Assembly (NCBI GenBank): GCA_035499575.1
Contig: DATJYN010000018.1
Location: 23,966-87,965 of the forward strand
DNA: 64,000 nt
Source of the DNA: RBG-16-66-20 sp035499575
GTDB taxonomy: Bacteria; Pseudomonadota; Gammaproteobacteria; Burkholderiales; SG8-39
Direction: 5' to 3'
This document shows positions 42,117 through 50,161 of the stretch, one piece after another (positions within the stretch are counted from its first letter, which is position 1; every line of letters begins with the position of its first letter). Both the position numbers and the translations under genes were made by a program. The notes beneath the pieces were generated by a model. The model was not told where the DNA came from and made no database searches. It worked only from the letters and a program-made list of their open reading frames with translations.

Positions 42117-42376
42117 GGTGCCTTCGAAAGTAGTTGATCGAGTTGCCCCGAGTCCTCGAGGTCGTGCAGTTCGTCGCTGCCGCCGACGTGGCGGCCGTCG
42201 ATCCAGATTTGCGGCACCGTGCGCCGGCCGCTCTTTTCCATCATTTCCCTGCGCCGCGCCGGTTCCAGGTCGACGCGCACGCGCTCCACGTCAGCGACGC
42301 CCTTGCGCGCAAGCAGCCTGTCTGCGGCCTGGCAGTAGGGACAGGCAGCGGTGCAGTAGATGAGCACGCGGGGCAC
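42113..42376 (-). CDS. grxC: Glutaredoxin 3
   Basis: Small glutathione-dependent thiol reductase of 87 residues. It has the active site CPYC in YCTAACPYCQAADRLL, the TVPQIWIDG cis-Pro motif and HVGGSDELHDLE for glutathione binding. The start is GTG at 42376, with AAGGA 7 bases upstream. It is followed by secB, a common pairing. Confidence 0.95.
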   Translation of the reverse strand: MPRVLIYCTAACPYCQAADRLLARKGVADVERVRVDLEPARRREMMEKSGRRTVPQIWIDGRHVGGSDELHDLEDSGQLDQLLSKAP

Positions 42377-42398
42377 CGGTCTATCCTTCTCCCCGCGC

Positions 42399-42809
42399 CT
42401 ATTTCTTTTCCACCGGCAGGCCGGCCTGCTGCCAGGCAACGTAGCCGCCGCTTAGGTTGAAGACGCTGGCAAAACCGCCCTTGCGCAGCAGCGCAACGCC
42501 GCCGCCGGCGCGATTGCCATCGCCGCAATGCAGGATCAGCGGCTTCGCCTTGAATTTGTCGAGTTCGCTGGCCCGACGCTCGAGCTCCGCGAGCGGGATG
42601 TTGCGTGCGCCGATGATGTGCCCGCCGGCATACTCGGCCGCCGGGCGCAGGTCGACGACCACCGCGTCGTCGCGGTTCATCAGCTGCGTCGCCTGCAGCG
42701 TGCTGACCCAGGGGCCGCCCGCGCCCTTGCGCAGCAGCGGCCACAGCAGCATGCCGCCGGAGACCACGGCGATCATGACCAGGTAGATGTTCTTGAGGAT
42801 GAAGTCCAT
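42399..42809 (-). CDS. Membrane-anchored rhodanese-like protein
   Basis: A 136-residue protein with one N-terminal membrane helix (NIYLVMIAVVSGGMLLWPLL) and a rhodanese domain with catalytic Cys in LILHCGDGNRAGG. It may transfer sulfane sulfur or act in redox work next to glutaredoxin. The ATG at 42809 leads the grxC-secB-gpsA operon and is divergent from gpmA. Confidence 0.88.
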   Translation of the reverse strand: MDFILKNIYLVMIAVVSGGMLLWPLLRKGAGGPWVSTLQATQLMNRDDAVVVDLRPAAEYAGGHIIGARNIPLAELERRASELDKFKAKPLILHCGDGNRAGGGVALLRKGGFASVFNLSGGYVAWQQAGLPVEKK

Positions 42810-42821
42810 GAGAGTCGCCAC

Positions 42822-42829
42822 ATTATAAT
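42822..42829. promoter_or_regulatory. Palindromic bidirectional -10 element ATTATAAT
   Basis: ATTATAAT equals its own reverse complement, giving a perfect TATAAT on each strand. The plus-strand copy is 7 bases from the gpmA ATG (leaderless spacing). The minus-strand copy is 12 bases from the rhodanese ATG. It lies in a 27-base gap between the two genes. Confidence 0.6.
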
Positions 42830-42836
42830 TCAGCGC

Positions 42837-43577
42837 ATGCACAAGCTCGTGCTGCTGCGGCACGGTGAATCCGGCTGGAACCGCGAGAACCGCTTCACCG
42901 GCTGGACCGACGTGGACCTTTCGGCGCAGGGCGTCGAGGAAGCGCGCGCCGCCGGGCGGCTGCTGAAAACCGGAGGCTGGGCTTTCGACCTCGCGCACAC
43001 TTCGCTGTTGAAGCGCGCGATCCGCACGCTGCAGCTCGCGCTGGAGGAACTGGACCAGCTCTGGATCCCGGTGCACAAGGACTGGCGGCTGAACGAGCGC
43101 CACTACGGTGCGCTGCAGGGCCTGAACAAGGCCGAGACCGCCGCGAAGTTCGGCGAGGCGCAGGTGCTCGCCTGGCGCCGCAGCTACGATACGCCGCCGC
43201 CCGCGCTCGAGGCGGGCGACGAACGCTACGAAGCGCGTGACCGGCGTTACCGGGGCCTGGCGGTGCCGAAAACCGAGTGCCTGAAGGACACGGTGGCGCG
43301 CGTGCTGCCCTACTGGGAGAGCGCCATCGCGCCGGCGATACGCGCCGGCCAGCGCATGCTGGTGGCGGCGCACGGCAACTCGCTGCGCGCGCTGATCAAG
43401 CACCTGGACGGCGTGTCCGACGCCGACATCGTCGGCTTGAACGTGCCCACCGGCGTGCCGCTGGTGTACGAGCTGGACGCCGGGCTGCGGCCGCTCAGGC
43501 ATTACTACCTCGGCGATGCGGCGGAAATCGCGCGGCGGCTGGAAGCAGTTTCGGCGCAGGGAAAAGCCAAACCCTGA
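42837..43577 (+). CDS. gpmA: 2,3-bisphosphoglycerate-dependent phosphoglycerate mutase
   Basis: Glycolytic mutase of 246 residues that interconverts 3- and 2-phosphoglycerate via a phosphohistidine. It has LRHGESGWNRENRFTGWTDV with the catalytic His, NERHYGALQGLNKAETA and the second catalytic His in VAAHGNSLRALIKHLDG. The ATG has no Shine-Dalgarno but a perfect TATAAT 7 bases upstream. Confidence 0.97.
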   Translation: MHKLVLLRHGESGWNRENRFTGWTDVDLSAQGVEEARAAGRLLKTGGWAFDLAHTSLLKRAIRTLQLALEELDQLWIPVHKDWRLNERHYGALQGLNKAETAAKFGEAQVLAWRRSYDTPPPALEAGDERYEARDRRYRGLAVPKTECLKDTVARVLPYWESAIAPAIRAGQRMLVAAHGNSLRALIKHLDGVSDADIVGLNVPTGVPLVYELDAGLRPLRHYYLGDAAEIARRLEAVSAQGKAKP

Positions 43578-44788
43578 AACGCATCATTCCCGTGGCGGTC
43601 CTCATGCTTGCCGCGGCGGCCGCGCAAGGCGCTCCCGGCGCCAGCGCCGGAACTACACGGGCGGAAGACCTTGCGGCGCTGCGCGCGCGCATCGAATCGA
43701 TGCGCTCCGAGCTCGAGGGCCGCGAAACCGATCGTCGCGAGGCGCGCGACGCGCTGCGCGCCTCCGAGGTCGCGATCTCCGCCGCCAACCGGGCGCTGCA
43801 GGCGCAGGAAGCCGAAGCGCGCGAAGCGCGCGAAGCGATCGGCCAACTGGCGGCGCGCCGCGCCGCCCAGGAAAATGCCCTGGAGGCGCAGCAGGACGCG
43901 CTCGGCCGCCTGCTGGCCGCGCGCGTCCTTGCGGGCGGCGGGCCCGCCAGCACCGGAGGCGCTCCCGACTTCGTGCGCATCGCGCTTTCCGGCGAGGACT
44001 TGTCTGACGCCGCGCGCAAGCTTCACTACCTGGCTTACATTTCGCGCGAGGCGGCACGCATGATCGAAACGCACCGCGCCGGCCTGGCCGAGCTGGCGCG
44101 CCTGAAGCAGGATTCGGAAGGCAAGGCCGCCGAGCTGGCCGCCATCGAGGCGCACAGCCGCGCCGAGCGGGAGCAGCTGCTCAAGGAACGGCGCGAGCGC
44201 CGGCGCGTGCTGGATCGCATCGCGGGCGAGATCCGCGACGCGAAGAAACGCATCCGCGCGCTGGTCGCGGACGAGAGCCGCCTTTCGCGCCTGGTCGAAG
44301 AAATCGGCAAGGTCCTGGTGGCGCGCCCCGGCGCAGGCTACGCCAGGGTAAGCAGCGTGCCCGAGCCCGCGTCCGGCGCGCCAGCCGGCCCGTTTTCTTC
44401 CCTGAAGGGCCGCCTGCGGTTGCCGGTTCGCGGGGAACTTGTCGGCCGTTTCGGCACCCAACGTACTATCGGCACGGCTTCCGCCAAGGGCGTATTCATC
44501 CGCGCGGCCGAAGGCGAGCAGATCAGGGCCGTCGGGCCGGGCCAGGTGGTGTACGCGGACTGGATGCGCGGCTTCGGAAATCTGCTGATCGTCGACCATG
44601 GCGAAGGCTACCTGTCCATCTACGGCAACAACGAATCTTTGCTGAAGCAGAGCGGCGACGCCGTGGCGCTCGGAGAACCCCTCGCCACCGCCGGACAGAG
44701 CGGGGGCAACGAGGAAACGGGTCTATACTTCGAATTGCGGTATCTGGGTAAACCTTTCGATCCCTTGAGTTGGGTGAAACTTAAATGA
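43574..44788 (+). CDS. envC: EnvC-like murein hydrolase activator with inactive LytM domain
   Basis: Periplasmic activator of septal amidases, controlled by FtsEX. The protein has a signal peptide, a long coiled coil (about 25-250) and a C-terminal LytM/M23 domain. Zinc ligands of active M23 enzymes are missing: KGVFIRAAEG replaces the His motif and LYFELR replaces HLHFE, as in E. coli EnvC. The start is uncertain. CTG at 43574 overlaps the gpmA stop (CTGA) and gives a charged signal start; GTG 43592 and ATG 43604 would remove the positive residues. Confidence 0.88.
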   Translation: MKRIIPVAVLMLAAAAAQGAPGASAGTTRAEDLAALRARIESMRSELEGRETDRREARDALRASEVAISAANRALQAQEAEAREAREAIGQLAARRAAQENALEAQQDALGRLLAARVLAGGGPASTGGAPDFVRIALSGEDLSDAARKLHYLAYISREAARMIETHRAGLAELARLKQDSEGKAAELAAIEAHSRAEREQLLKERRERRRVLDRIAGEIRDAKKRIRALVADESRLSRLVEEIGKVLVARPGAGYARVSSVPEPASGAPAGPFSSLKGRLRLPVRGELVGRFGTQRTIGTASAKGVFIRAAEGEQIRAVGPGQVVYADWMRGFGNLLIVDHGEGYLSIYGNNESLLKQSGDAVALGEPLATAGQSGGNEETGLYFELRYLGKPFDPLSWVKLK

Positions 44789-46200
44789 ACGGCAGAATCA
44801 AGAGTATCGGCCTGGTCTTGGTCGGCGCGGTCGCCGGCATCCTGGTCAGCCTGAATTTCCAGGCGATCGGCCAGCTGGCGGCCCGCTCGCCGTTGCCGGT
44901 CGAGGAGCTGCGCTCCTTCACCGAGGTGTTCGGCGCGATCAAGCAGAACTACGTCGAGCCGGTCGAGGACAAGAAGCTCATCACCGAGGCGATCAACGGC
45001 ATGCTCGCCGGCCTCGATCCGCACTCGGCCTACCTGGACGCGGAAGCCTACAAGGAACTCCAGGTCGGCACGCAGGGCAAATTCGGCGGCCTCGGCATCG
45101 AAGTCGGCATGGAAGACGGGCTGGTGAAGGTGATCTCGCCGATCGAGGACACGCCCGCCTATCGCGCCGGCGTCAAGCCCGGCGACCTGATCATCAAGCT
45201 GGACGACGCGCAGGTGAAGGGCATGACGCTGAACGACGCCGTCAAGAAAATGCGCGGCAAGCCGAACACGCAGATCGTCCTGACGATCATCCGCAAGGGC
45301 GAACAGCAGCCGCTCGTGTTCACGCTCACGCGCGCCGAAATCCAGGTGCAGAGCGTCAAGTCGAAGATCGTCGAGCCGGGCTACGGCTGGATACGCATTT
45401 CCCAGTTCCAGGAAAAGTCGGCGGACGACCTCGCGCGCCAGATCACCAACCTGTTCAAGCCCGGCCCGTTGAAGGGCCTGGTGCTCGACCTGCGCAACGA
45501 CCCGGGCGGCCTGCTCTACGGCGCGGTGGCGATCTCGGCCGCGTTCCTGCCTTCCAAGGCGCTGGTGGTCTCGACCGACGGCCGCACCGAGGACGCGAAG
45601 AAGAAGTTCTACGCCACCAACGAAGACTACCTGCGCGGCGTGAAGGACGACATGATGAAGTCGCTGCCGGCCGGCGTGAAAACCGTGCCGATGGTGGTGC
45701 TCGTGAACGGCGGCTCGGCCTCGGCCTCGGAAATCGTCGCCGGCGCGCTGCAGGACAACAAGCGCGCCACCGTGATCGGCACGCAGACCTTCGGCAAGGG
45801 CTCGGTGCAGACCATCATGCAGCTGGGCAACAACACCGCCATCAAGCTGACCACGGCGCGCTACTACACGCCGAGCGGGCGCTCGATCCAGGCCAAGGGC
45901 ATCACGCCCGACGTGGTGGTCGTCGAGCCGGGCGACTCCGCCGAGGCGCGCATCCGCGAAGCCGACTTGCAGCGCCACCTCGGCAACATCCAGGACAAGG
46001 ATGCGGAAAAGGAGTCGCAGCGCGCCAAGCCCGCCGCCGCGCCGGTGGCGCCGGGCGAGCAGCCGAAGCCGGTCGAGCTCGGCTCCAAGGACGATTTCCA
46101 GTTGCAGCAGGCGATCGCGTTCCTGAAGGGCGAGCCGGTCAAGGGCCAGCCGCCCGCGGTCGCGCAGACCAAGCCGGCCGCCGCGCCGAAGACCAACTAG
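44785..46200 (+). CDS. ctpA: Carboxy-terminal processing protease (S41 family)
   Basis: Periplasmic serine protease of 471 residues. An N-terminal membrane anchor is followed by a PDZ domain (GLGIEVGMEDGLVKVISPIEDTPA to VLTIIRKGEQQP) and the S41 catalytic core with Ser in NGGSASASEIVAGAL and Lys in TFGKGSVQT. The tail is Ala/Pro/Lys-rich. The ATG overlaps the envC stop (ATGA). Confidence 0.95.
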   Translation: MNGRIKSIGLVLVGAVAGILVSLNFQAIGQLAARSPLPVEELRSFTEVFGAIKQNYVEPVEDKKLITEAINGMLAGLDPHSAYLDAEAYKELQVGTQGKFGGLGIEVGMEDGLVKVISPIEDTPAYRAGVKPGDLIIKLDDAQVKGMTLNDAVKKMRGKPNTQIVLTIIRKGEQQPLVFTLTRAEIQVQSVKSKIVEPGYGWIRISQFQEKSADDLARQITNLFKPGPLKGLVLDLRNDPGGLLYGAVAISAAFLPSKALVVSTDGRTEDAKKKFYATNEDYLRGVKDDMMKSLPAGVKTVPMVVLVNGGSASASEIVAGALQDNKRATVIGTQTFGKGSVQTIMQLGNNTAIKLTTARYYTPSGRSIQAKGITPDVVVVEPGDSAEARIREADLQRHLGNIQDKDAEKESQRAKPAAAPVAPGEQPKPVELGSKDDFQLQQAIAFLKGEPVKGQPPAVAQTKPAAAPKTN

Positions 46201-46204
46201 CTCA

Positions 46205-46948
46205 CTGGACGACCAGCAGCTCCTTCGCTACAGCCGGCACATCCTGCTCGCCGAAGTCGGGATCGAGGGCCAGGAGCGGCTGCGCGCCGCGCGCGCGCTC
46301 GTCGTCGGCGCGGGCGGCCTGGGTTGTCCCGCGGCCCTCTACCTCGCGGCGAGCGGCATCGGCCAGTTGACGCTCGCCGACCCGGACGAGGTCGACCTCA
46401 CCAACCTGCAGCGCCAGATCCTCTACCGCACGGATTCGGTCGGCGCGCCGAAGGTGGAAGCCGCGCGCGCGGCATTGTCGGCGTTGAATCCCGAAGTCGA
46501 GGTCGTGCCGCTGCGGAAAAAGCTCCTGGAAGGGGATTTTCCCGGGCTGGTCGCCGCCGCCGACGTAGTGCTGGACTGCTCCGACAACTTCGCCACGCGC
46601 CACGCGCTCAACCGCGCTTGCGTGGCGTTGAGGAAGCCGCTGGTTTCCGGCGCGGCGATCCGCTTCGACGCGCAGGTCGCGGTGTTCGACCTGAGGAAAC
46701 CCGATGCGCCCTGCTACGCCTGCCTGTATCCGGAGGACGGCGAAGTCGAGGAAGTGCAGTGCTCGACCATGGGCGTGTTCGCGCCGCTCACCGGCGTGGT
46801 CGGTGCGCTGCAGGCGATGGAAGCGGCCAAGCTGCTGGCGGGCGCGGGTGAAACCTTGAACGGACGGCTGCTGCTGCTGGACGCGAAGCAGTCCGCATGG
46901 CGCACGCTGCGCGTGAAAAAAGATCCCGCCTGCCCGGTTTGCCGCTAG
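46205..46948 (+). CDS. moeB: MoeB/ThiF/HesA-family adenylyltransferase
   Basis: Activates the C-terminus of a ubiquitin-like sulfur carrier (MoaD or ThiS) by adenylation. It has the nucleotide loop VVGAGGLGCPAALYLAASGIG, ADPDEVDLTNLQRQILY, DCSDNFATRHALN, and zinc cysteines in CYACLYPEDG and CPVCR. The conserved N-terminus DDQQLLRYSRHILLAEVGIEG begins directly after a CTG at 46205 and no ATG, GTG or TTG precedes it in frame, so CTG is the likely start (247 residues). It follows ctpA by four bases and shares a CTAG stop with slmA. Confidence 0.9.
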   Translation: MDDQQLLRYSRHILLAEVGIEGQERLRAARALVVGAGGLGCPAALYLAASGIGQLTLADPDEVDLTNLQRQILYRTDSVGAPKVEAARAALSALNPEVEVVPLRKKLLEGDFPGLVAAADVVLDCSDNFATRHALNRACVALRKPLVSGAAIRFDAQVAVFDLRKPDAPCYACLYPEDGEVEEVQCSTMGVFAPLTGVVGALQAMEAAKLLAGAGETLNGRLLLLDAKQSAWRTLRVKKDPACPVCR

Positions 46949-47517
46949 CCGGCGAGGAAGCGCCGCTGCGCGGCGTAGCTCTCCGTCGGCTTCTTCGCGA
47001 AGCCCGACTTCGCGTACTGGTGCAGGCAGCCGATGGCGTAGCGCACCAGCATCCCGGCATGCGCGGCGACTTCCGCGTCCGGCGCTTTCGCGCCTTCGCC
47101 CGGAGCGCGCAGCGCCTGCTTGAGCGTGGCTTCGAAGCGGTCGTAGAACTGGTTCATGCGCGCCTGCAGGCGCTCATGCTCGCCGACCAGCGCGTCGCCG
47201 GTCATCACGCGCACCATGCCGGGGTTTTTCTCGGCGAACGCGAGCAGCATCTCGACCAGCTTGACGGCCTGCTTGCCGCCGTCGGCCTCGTCGCCGGCGA
47301 TCTTGTTGGCGAGGCTGAACACCGAGCTTTCGATGAATTCGATGAGGCCCTCGTACATCTGCGCCTTGGACGCGAAATGGCGATAGAGCGCGGCTTCCGA
47401 GACGTCGAGCTTCTCGGCCAGCGCTGCGGTCGTGATCTTTCCCCACTTCGGCTGCTCGAGCATCTGGGCCAGGGCCTTGAGGATCTCGAGCCGCCGTTCC
47501 CCTTTGACACGCGGCAT
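46945..47517 (-). CDS. slmA: Nucleoid occlusion factor SlmA (TetR family)
   Basis: TetR-type DNA-binding protein that blocks FtsZ assembly over the nucleoid. The 190 residues contain RRLEILKALAQMLEQPKWGKITTAALAEKLDVSEAALYRHFASKAQMYEGLIEFIESSVFS, close to SlmA. The ATG at 47517 gives MPRVKGERR; TAGAAT stands 7 bases before it and no Shine-Dalgarno is visible. It follows the nucleotidase and argB genes as in other Betaproteobacteria. Confidence 0.93.
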   Translation of the reverse strand: MPRVKGERRLEILKALAQMLEQPKWGKITTAALAEKLDVSEAALYRHFASKAQMYEGLIEFIESSVFSLANKIAGDEADGGKQAVKLVEMLLAFAEKNPGMVRVMTGDALVGEHERLQARMNQFYDRFEATLKQALRAPGEGAKAPDAEVAAHAGMLVRYAIGCLHQYAKSGFAKKPTESYAAQRRFLAG

Positions 47518-47524
47518 GGGAGAA

Positions 47525-47530
47525 ATTCTA
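47525..47530 (-). promoter_or_regulatory. -10-like hexamer TAGAAT before slmA
   Basis: TAGAAT lies 7 bases before the slmA ATG, in the 16-base gap after the nucleotidase gene. This spacing would place the mRNA start on the ATG. Confidence 0.45.
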
Positions 47531-47533
47531 CGC

Positions 47534-48199
47534 TTAGTGGGAATGCCGGAATACAAGCCTGGGCAATTGCGTGACCGATCCGACGCGCAGGTCGGCGAAC
47601 GACGCGCGTCTTGTTTCGCCGCTGACCCAGACCGTTGACATGCCGAGCCTTTTGGCGGCGCGCAGGTTTTCCGGCATGTCGTCGATCAGCGCGCAGCGCC
47701 GCGCTTCGAGGTTGTGCGCCCGCAGCAGCACGCGGAAACCCTGCACCGCGGGCTTGGGCCGGTAGCGCGTGCTCTCGATGGTGTAGACCGCGTCGAACCA
47801 GCGCGCGACGCCGAGCGCGCGCAGCACTTCCTCGACGTAGTGGCGCGGCGCGTTGGAGAACACCAGCCGCTTGCCCTCGAGGCGGGCGAGCGCGTGGCCG
47901 AGCGCGTATTCGCCGACCACCATCGGCGCGAGCTCCGGGAACTGGTGCGTCTCGCGGATGAATTTCCTCGGGTCCTCGCCGTGGTGCCGCACCAGGCCGC
48001 GCATCGTGGTGCCGTAGCGCTCCCAGAAAAACCGCCGCATGCGGTTGGCGCCTTCCTCGTCCACCGAGAAGCGGCGCATCAGCCAGGCGTTCATCTGGCC
48101 GTGCATCGACGGGAAAATGTGCGGCCGCGCGTCGTGCAGCGTGTTGTCGAGGTCGAAGATCCACGCCCGCCTCGACGGCGGGACGCCCAGGATGCGCAC
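47534..48199 (-). CDS. Pyrimidine 5'-nucleotidase (HAD superfamily)
   Basis: A 221-residue HAD hydrolase of the SDT1/pyrimidine 5'-nucleotidase group. Motif I is FDLDNTLHDA, motif II LVFSNAP, the conserved Lys is in RPKPAVQGF and motif III is CALIDDMPENL. It probably dephosphorylates UMP or CMP. The start is GTG at 48199, 12 bases after argB. Confidence 0.88.
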   Translation of the reverse strand: MRILGVPPSRRAWIFDLDNTLHDARPHIFPSMHGQMNAWLMRRFSVDEEGANRMRRFFWERYGTTMRGLVRHHGEDPRKFIRETHQFPELAPMVVGEYALGHALARLEGKRLVFSNAPRHYVEEVLRALGVARWFDAVYTIESTRYRPKPAVQGFRVLLRAHNLEARRCALIDDMPENLRAAKRLGMSTVWVSGETRRASFADLRVGSVTQLPRLVFRHSH

Positions 48200-48211
48200 G
48201 GGTTTCCCTGT

Positions 48212-49096
48212 TTACTTCGAGCGGATGACGGTGCCGACGCCTTCGTCGGTGAGGACTTCCAGCAGCAGCGCGTGCGGCACGCGGCCGTCGATGATGTGGC
48301 AGGACTTGACGCCCGCGCGCGCGGCATCCAGCACCGAGCCGATCTTCGGCAGCATGCCGCCGGAGATCACGCCCTTCGCCACCAGGTCGTCGATCCTGCG
48401 CGGCGTGAGGCCGGTGAGCAGCTTGCCGGACTTGTCCAGCACGCCGGGCGTATTCGTGAGCACGACGAGCTTCTCGGCCCGCAGGATCTCGGCAAGCTTG
48501 CCGGCCACCAGGTCGGCGTTGATGTTGTAGGTGGTGCCGTCCGAACCGGTGCCGATCGGCGCGACCACCGGGATGAAGCCCGAGTTCTCGAGCGCGAGGA
48601 TCACCGCCGGGTCGATCGCCTCGATCTCGCCGACCTGGCCGATGTCGATCTTGCCGTTTTCCTTGGAGGCGAGCAGCATTTTGCGCGCGCGGATGAACGC
48701 GCCGTCCTGGCCGGTCAGGCCGACTGCCTTGCCGCCCGCCTGGTTGACCAGCTCGACCACTTCCTTGTTGACCTGGCCGCCGAGCACCATTTCGACGATG
48801 TCCATGGTCTCGGCATCCGTGACACGCATGCCCTGGACGAATTCGCCCTTCTTGCCCATGCGCGTCAGCGCGGTCTCGATCTGCGGCCCGCCGCCGTGCA
48901 CCACCACCGGATTCATGCCGACGAGCTTGAGCAGCACCACGTCGCGCGCGAAGTTCGCCTTCAGCACCTCGTCGGCCATGGCGTTGCCGCCGAACTTCAC
49001 GACGATGGTCTTGCCGTGGAAGCGCTGGATGTAAGGCAGCGCCTCGCCGAGGATGCGGGCCTTCTCGGCGGCGGCGGAATGCTGGGGGGCGTTCAT
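48212..49096 (-). CDS. argB: Acetylglutamate kinase
   Basis: Second enzyme of arginine synthesis. The 294 residues include VVKFGGNAMADE, VVVHGGGPQIETALTRMGKKGEFVQGMRVT, and AGKLAEILRAEKLVVLTNTPGVLDKSG. The length and extended N-terminal helix are typical of the arginine-sensitive form. TAGTAT lies 11 bases before the ATG. Confidence 0.97.
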   Translation of the reverse strand: MNAPQHSAAAEKARILGEALPYIQRFHGKTIVVKFGGNAMADEVLKANFARDVVLLKLVGMNPVVVHGGGPQIETALTRMGKKGEFVQGMRVTDAETMDIVEMVLGGQVNKEVVELVNQAGGKAVGLTGQDGAFIRARKMLLASKENGKIDIGQVGEIEAIDPAVILALENSGFIPVVAPIGTGSDGTTYNINADLVAGKLAEILRAEKLVVLTNTPGVLDKSGKLLTGLTPRRIDDLVAKGVISGGMLPKIGSVLDAARAGVKSCHIIDGRVPHALLLEVLTDEGVGTVIRSK

Positions 49097-49122
49097 GGCG
49101 CCCCCCGATACTACAGAAAAAC

Positions 49123-49536
49123 CTACTGGATGGTGATCGCCTTGCGCGCCGCCGCGGCCTTTTTCGGCAGCGTCAGCTCGAGCACGCCGTCGCGGAACTT
49201 CGCCTCGGCTTTCGCCTCGTCCAGCTCCTGCGGCAGCGCGAAGCTGCGCGACACCTTGCCGTACGAGCGCTCGACATGCAGCACGCGCTCGCCTTCGGCG
49301 GCTTCCCGCTCGCGCTTCACTTCAGCGGTCAGCGTGACCTGCGCGCCGTCGATGTCCACGTGGATGTCTTCCTTCTTCACCCCGGGCAGGTCGGCGGTCA
49401 CCAGGTAGGCGCCGTTTTTCTCGGTGACGTCCACGCTCAGGCGCGGCGCGTCGTAGGAAACCGGGCGCACCAGGAAGCCCTTGAACAGGTCGTCGACAAT
49501 ACTGTTGAACGGATCAAATCTCGCAATGTTGGCCAT
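49123..49536 (-). CDS. Hsp20/alpha-crystallin small heat-shock protein
   Basis: ATP-independent chaperone of 137 residues. The alpha-crystallin domain runs from APRLSVDVTEKNGAYLVTADLPGVKKEDIHVDI to the end, with the YGKVSRSFALPQELD and GVLELTLPKK motifs. The ATG at 49536 follows GGAGG at 4 bases. A sigma-32-type promoter lies at 49566-49593, in line with the rpoH gene in this window. Confidence 0.94.
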   Translation of the reverse strand: MANIARFDPFNSIVDDLFKGFLVRPVSYDAPRLSVDVTEKNGAYLVTADLPGVKKEDIHVDIDGAQVTLTAEVKREREAAEGERVLHVERSYGKVSRSFALPQELDEAKAEAKFRDGVLELTLPKKAAAARKAITIQ

Positions 49537-49565
49537 GGAGCCTCCTATCAATGTCGGTACGACTA

Positions 49566-49593
49566 AAATGGGGGCCCGCTCCCGGACTTCAAG
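49566..49593 (-). promoter_or_regulatory. Sigma-32-type heat-shock promoter of hsp20
   Basis: The minus strand has CTTGAA (-35), 14 bases, then CCCCATTT (-10). The sigma-32 consensus is CTTGAA with CCCCAT-T at 13-15 bases. The transcript would start near 49559, leaving about 23 bases before the hsp20 ATG including its GGAGG. The -10 covers the start codon of the divergent sigma-factor gene (49568). Confidence 0.82.
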
Positions 49594-50161
49594 CCCCCTG
49601 GCCGCTCCAGCCGATTTCCGCAGACAAGTCGAGGATTTGCGTCCTTACCTGCTGCGCTTCGCCTCGCTGCAGCTGCGCGATGCGGCGGCCGCCGAGGACG
49701 CCGTCCAGGAGGCGCTGCTGGCGGCGCTCGCCGGGGAGGCGAACTTCGCCGGGCGCTCCAACCTGCGTACCTGGCTCACCGGCATCCTCAAGCACAAGAT
49801 CGTCGACGCGGTCCGGCGCCAGGCGCGGGAGCGGCCCGCCTCCGACATGGGGACGCCGGAAGACGAAAGCGAGTTCGACACGTTGTTCGATACGCGCGGC
49901 CACTGGCAGGACATGCCCGACGCCTGGGAGCAGCCCGAGAGCGCCCTCGGCCAGAAGCAGTTCCTCGCCGCGCTCGAGGCCTGCCTGCGCGCGCTGCCGC
50001 AGCGCACGGCGCAGGTGTTCATGATGCGCGAGCACCTCGGGCTGGAAACGTCAGAAATCTGTAAGGAGCTGGGGATTACCTCGACTCACTGCTGGGTGAT
50101 GCTCCATCGCGCGCGCATGGCGTTGCGCCTGTGCCTCGACATGAACTGGTTCAAGAAATGA
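49568..50161 (+). CDS. ECF-type RNA polymerase sigma factor
   Basis: A 197-residue sigma factor. Region 2 covers LRPYLLRFASLQLRDAAAAEDAVQEALLAAL and SNLRTWLTGILKHKIVDAVRR; region 4 covers LPQRTAQVFMMREHLGLETSEICKELGITSTHCWVMLHRARMAL. It resembles the TIGR02943-like family, whose members are paired with a small zinc-finger protein, as here. No Shine-Dalgarno precedes the ATG, which lies under the hsp20 promoter. Target genes are unknown. Confidence 0.87.
   Translation: MGARSRTSSPLAAPADFRRQVEDLRPYLLRFASLQLRDAAAAEDAVQEALLAALAGEANFAGRSNLRTWLTGILKHKIVDAVRRQARERPASDMGTPEDESEFDTLFDTRGHWQDMPDAWEQPESALGQKQFLAALEACLRALPQRTAQVFMMREHLGLETSEICKELGITSTHCWVMLHRARMALRLCLDMNWFKK

Noticed and set aside
47714..49408. 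Open frame of 564 codons opposite argB and the nucleotidase gene
   Set aside because: Antisense to conserved genes with typical shadow composition and no start signal.
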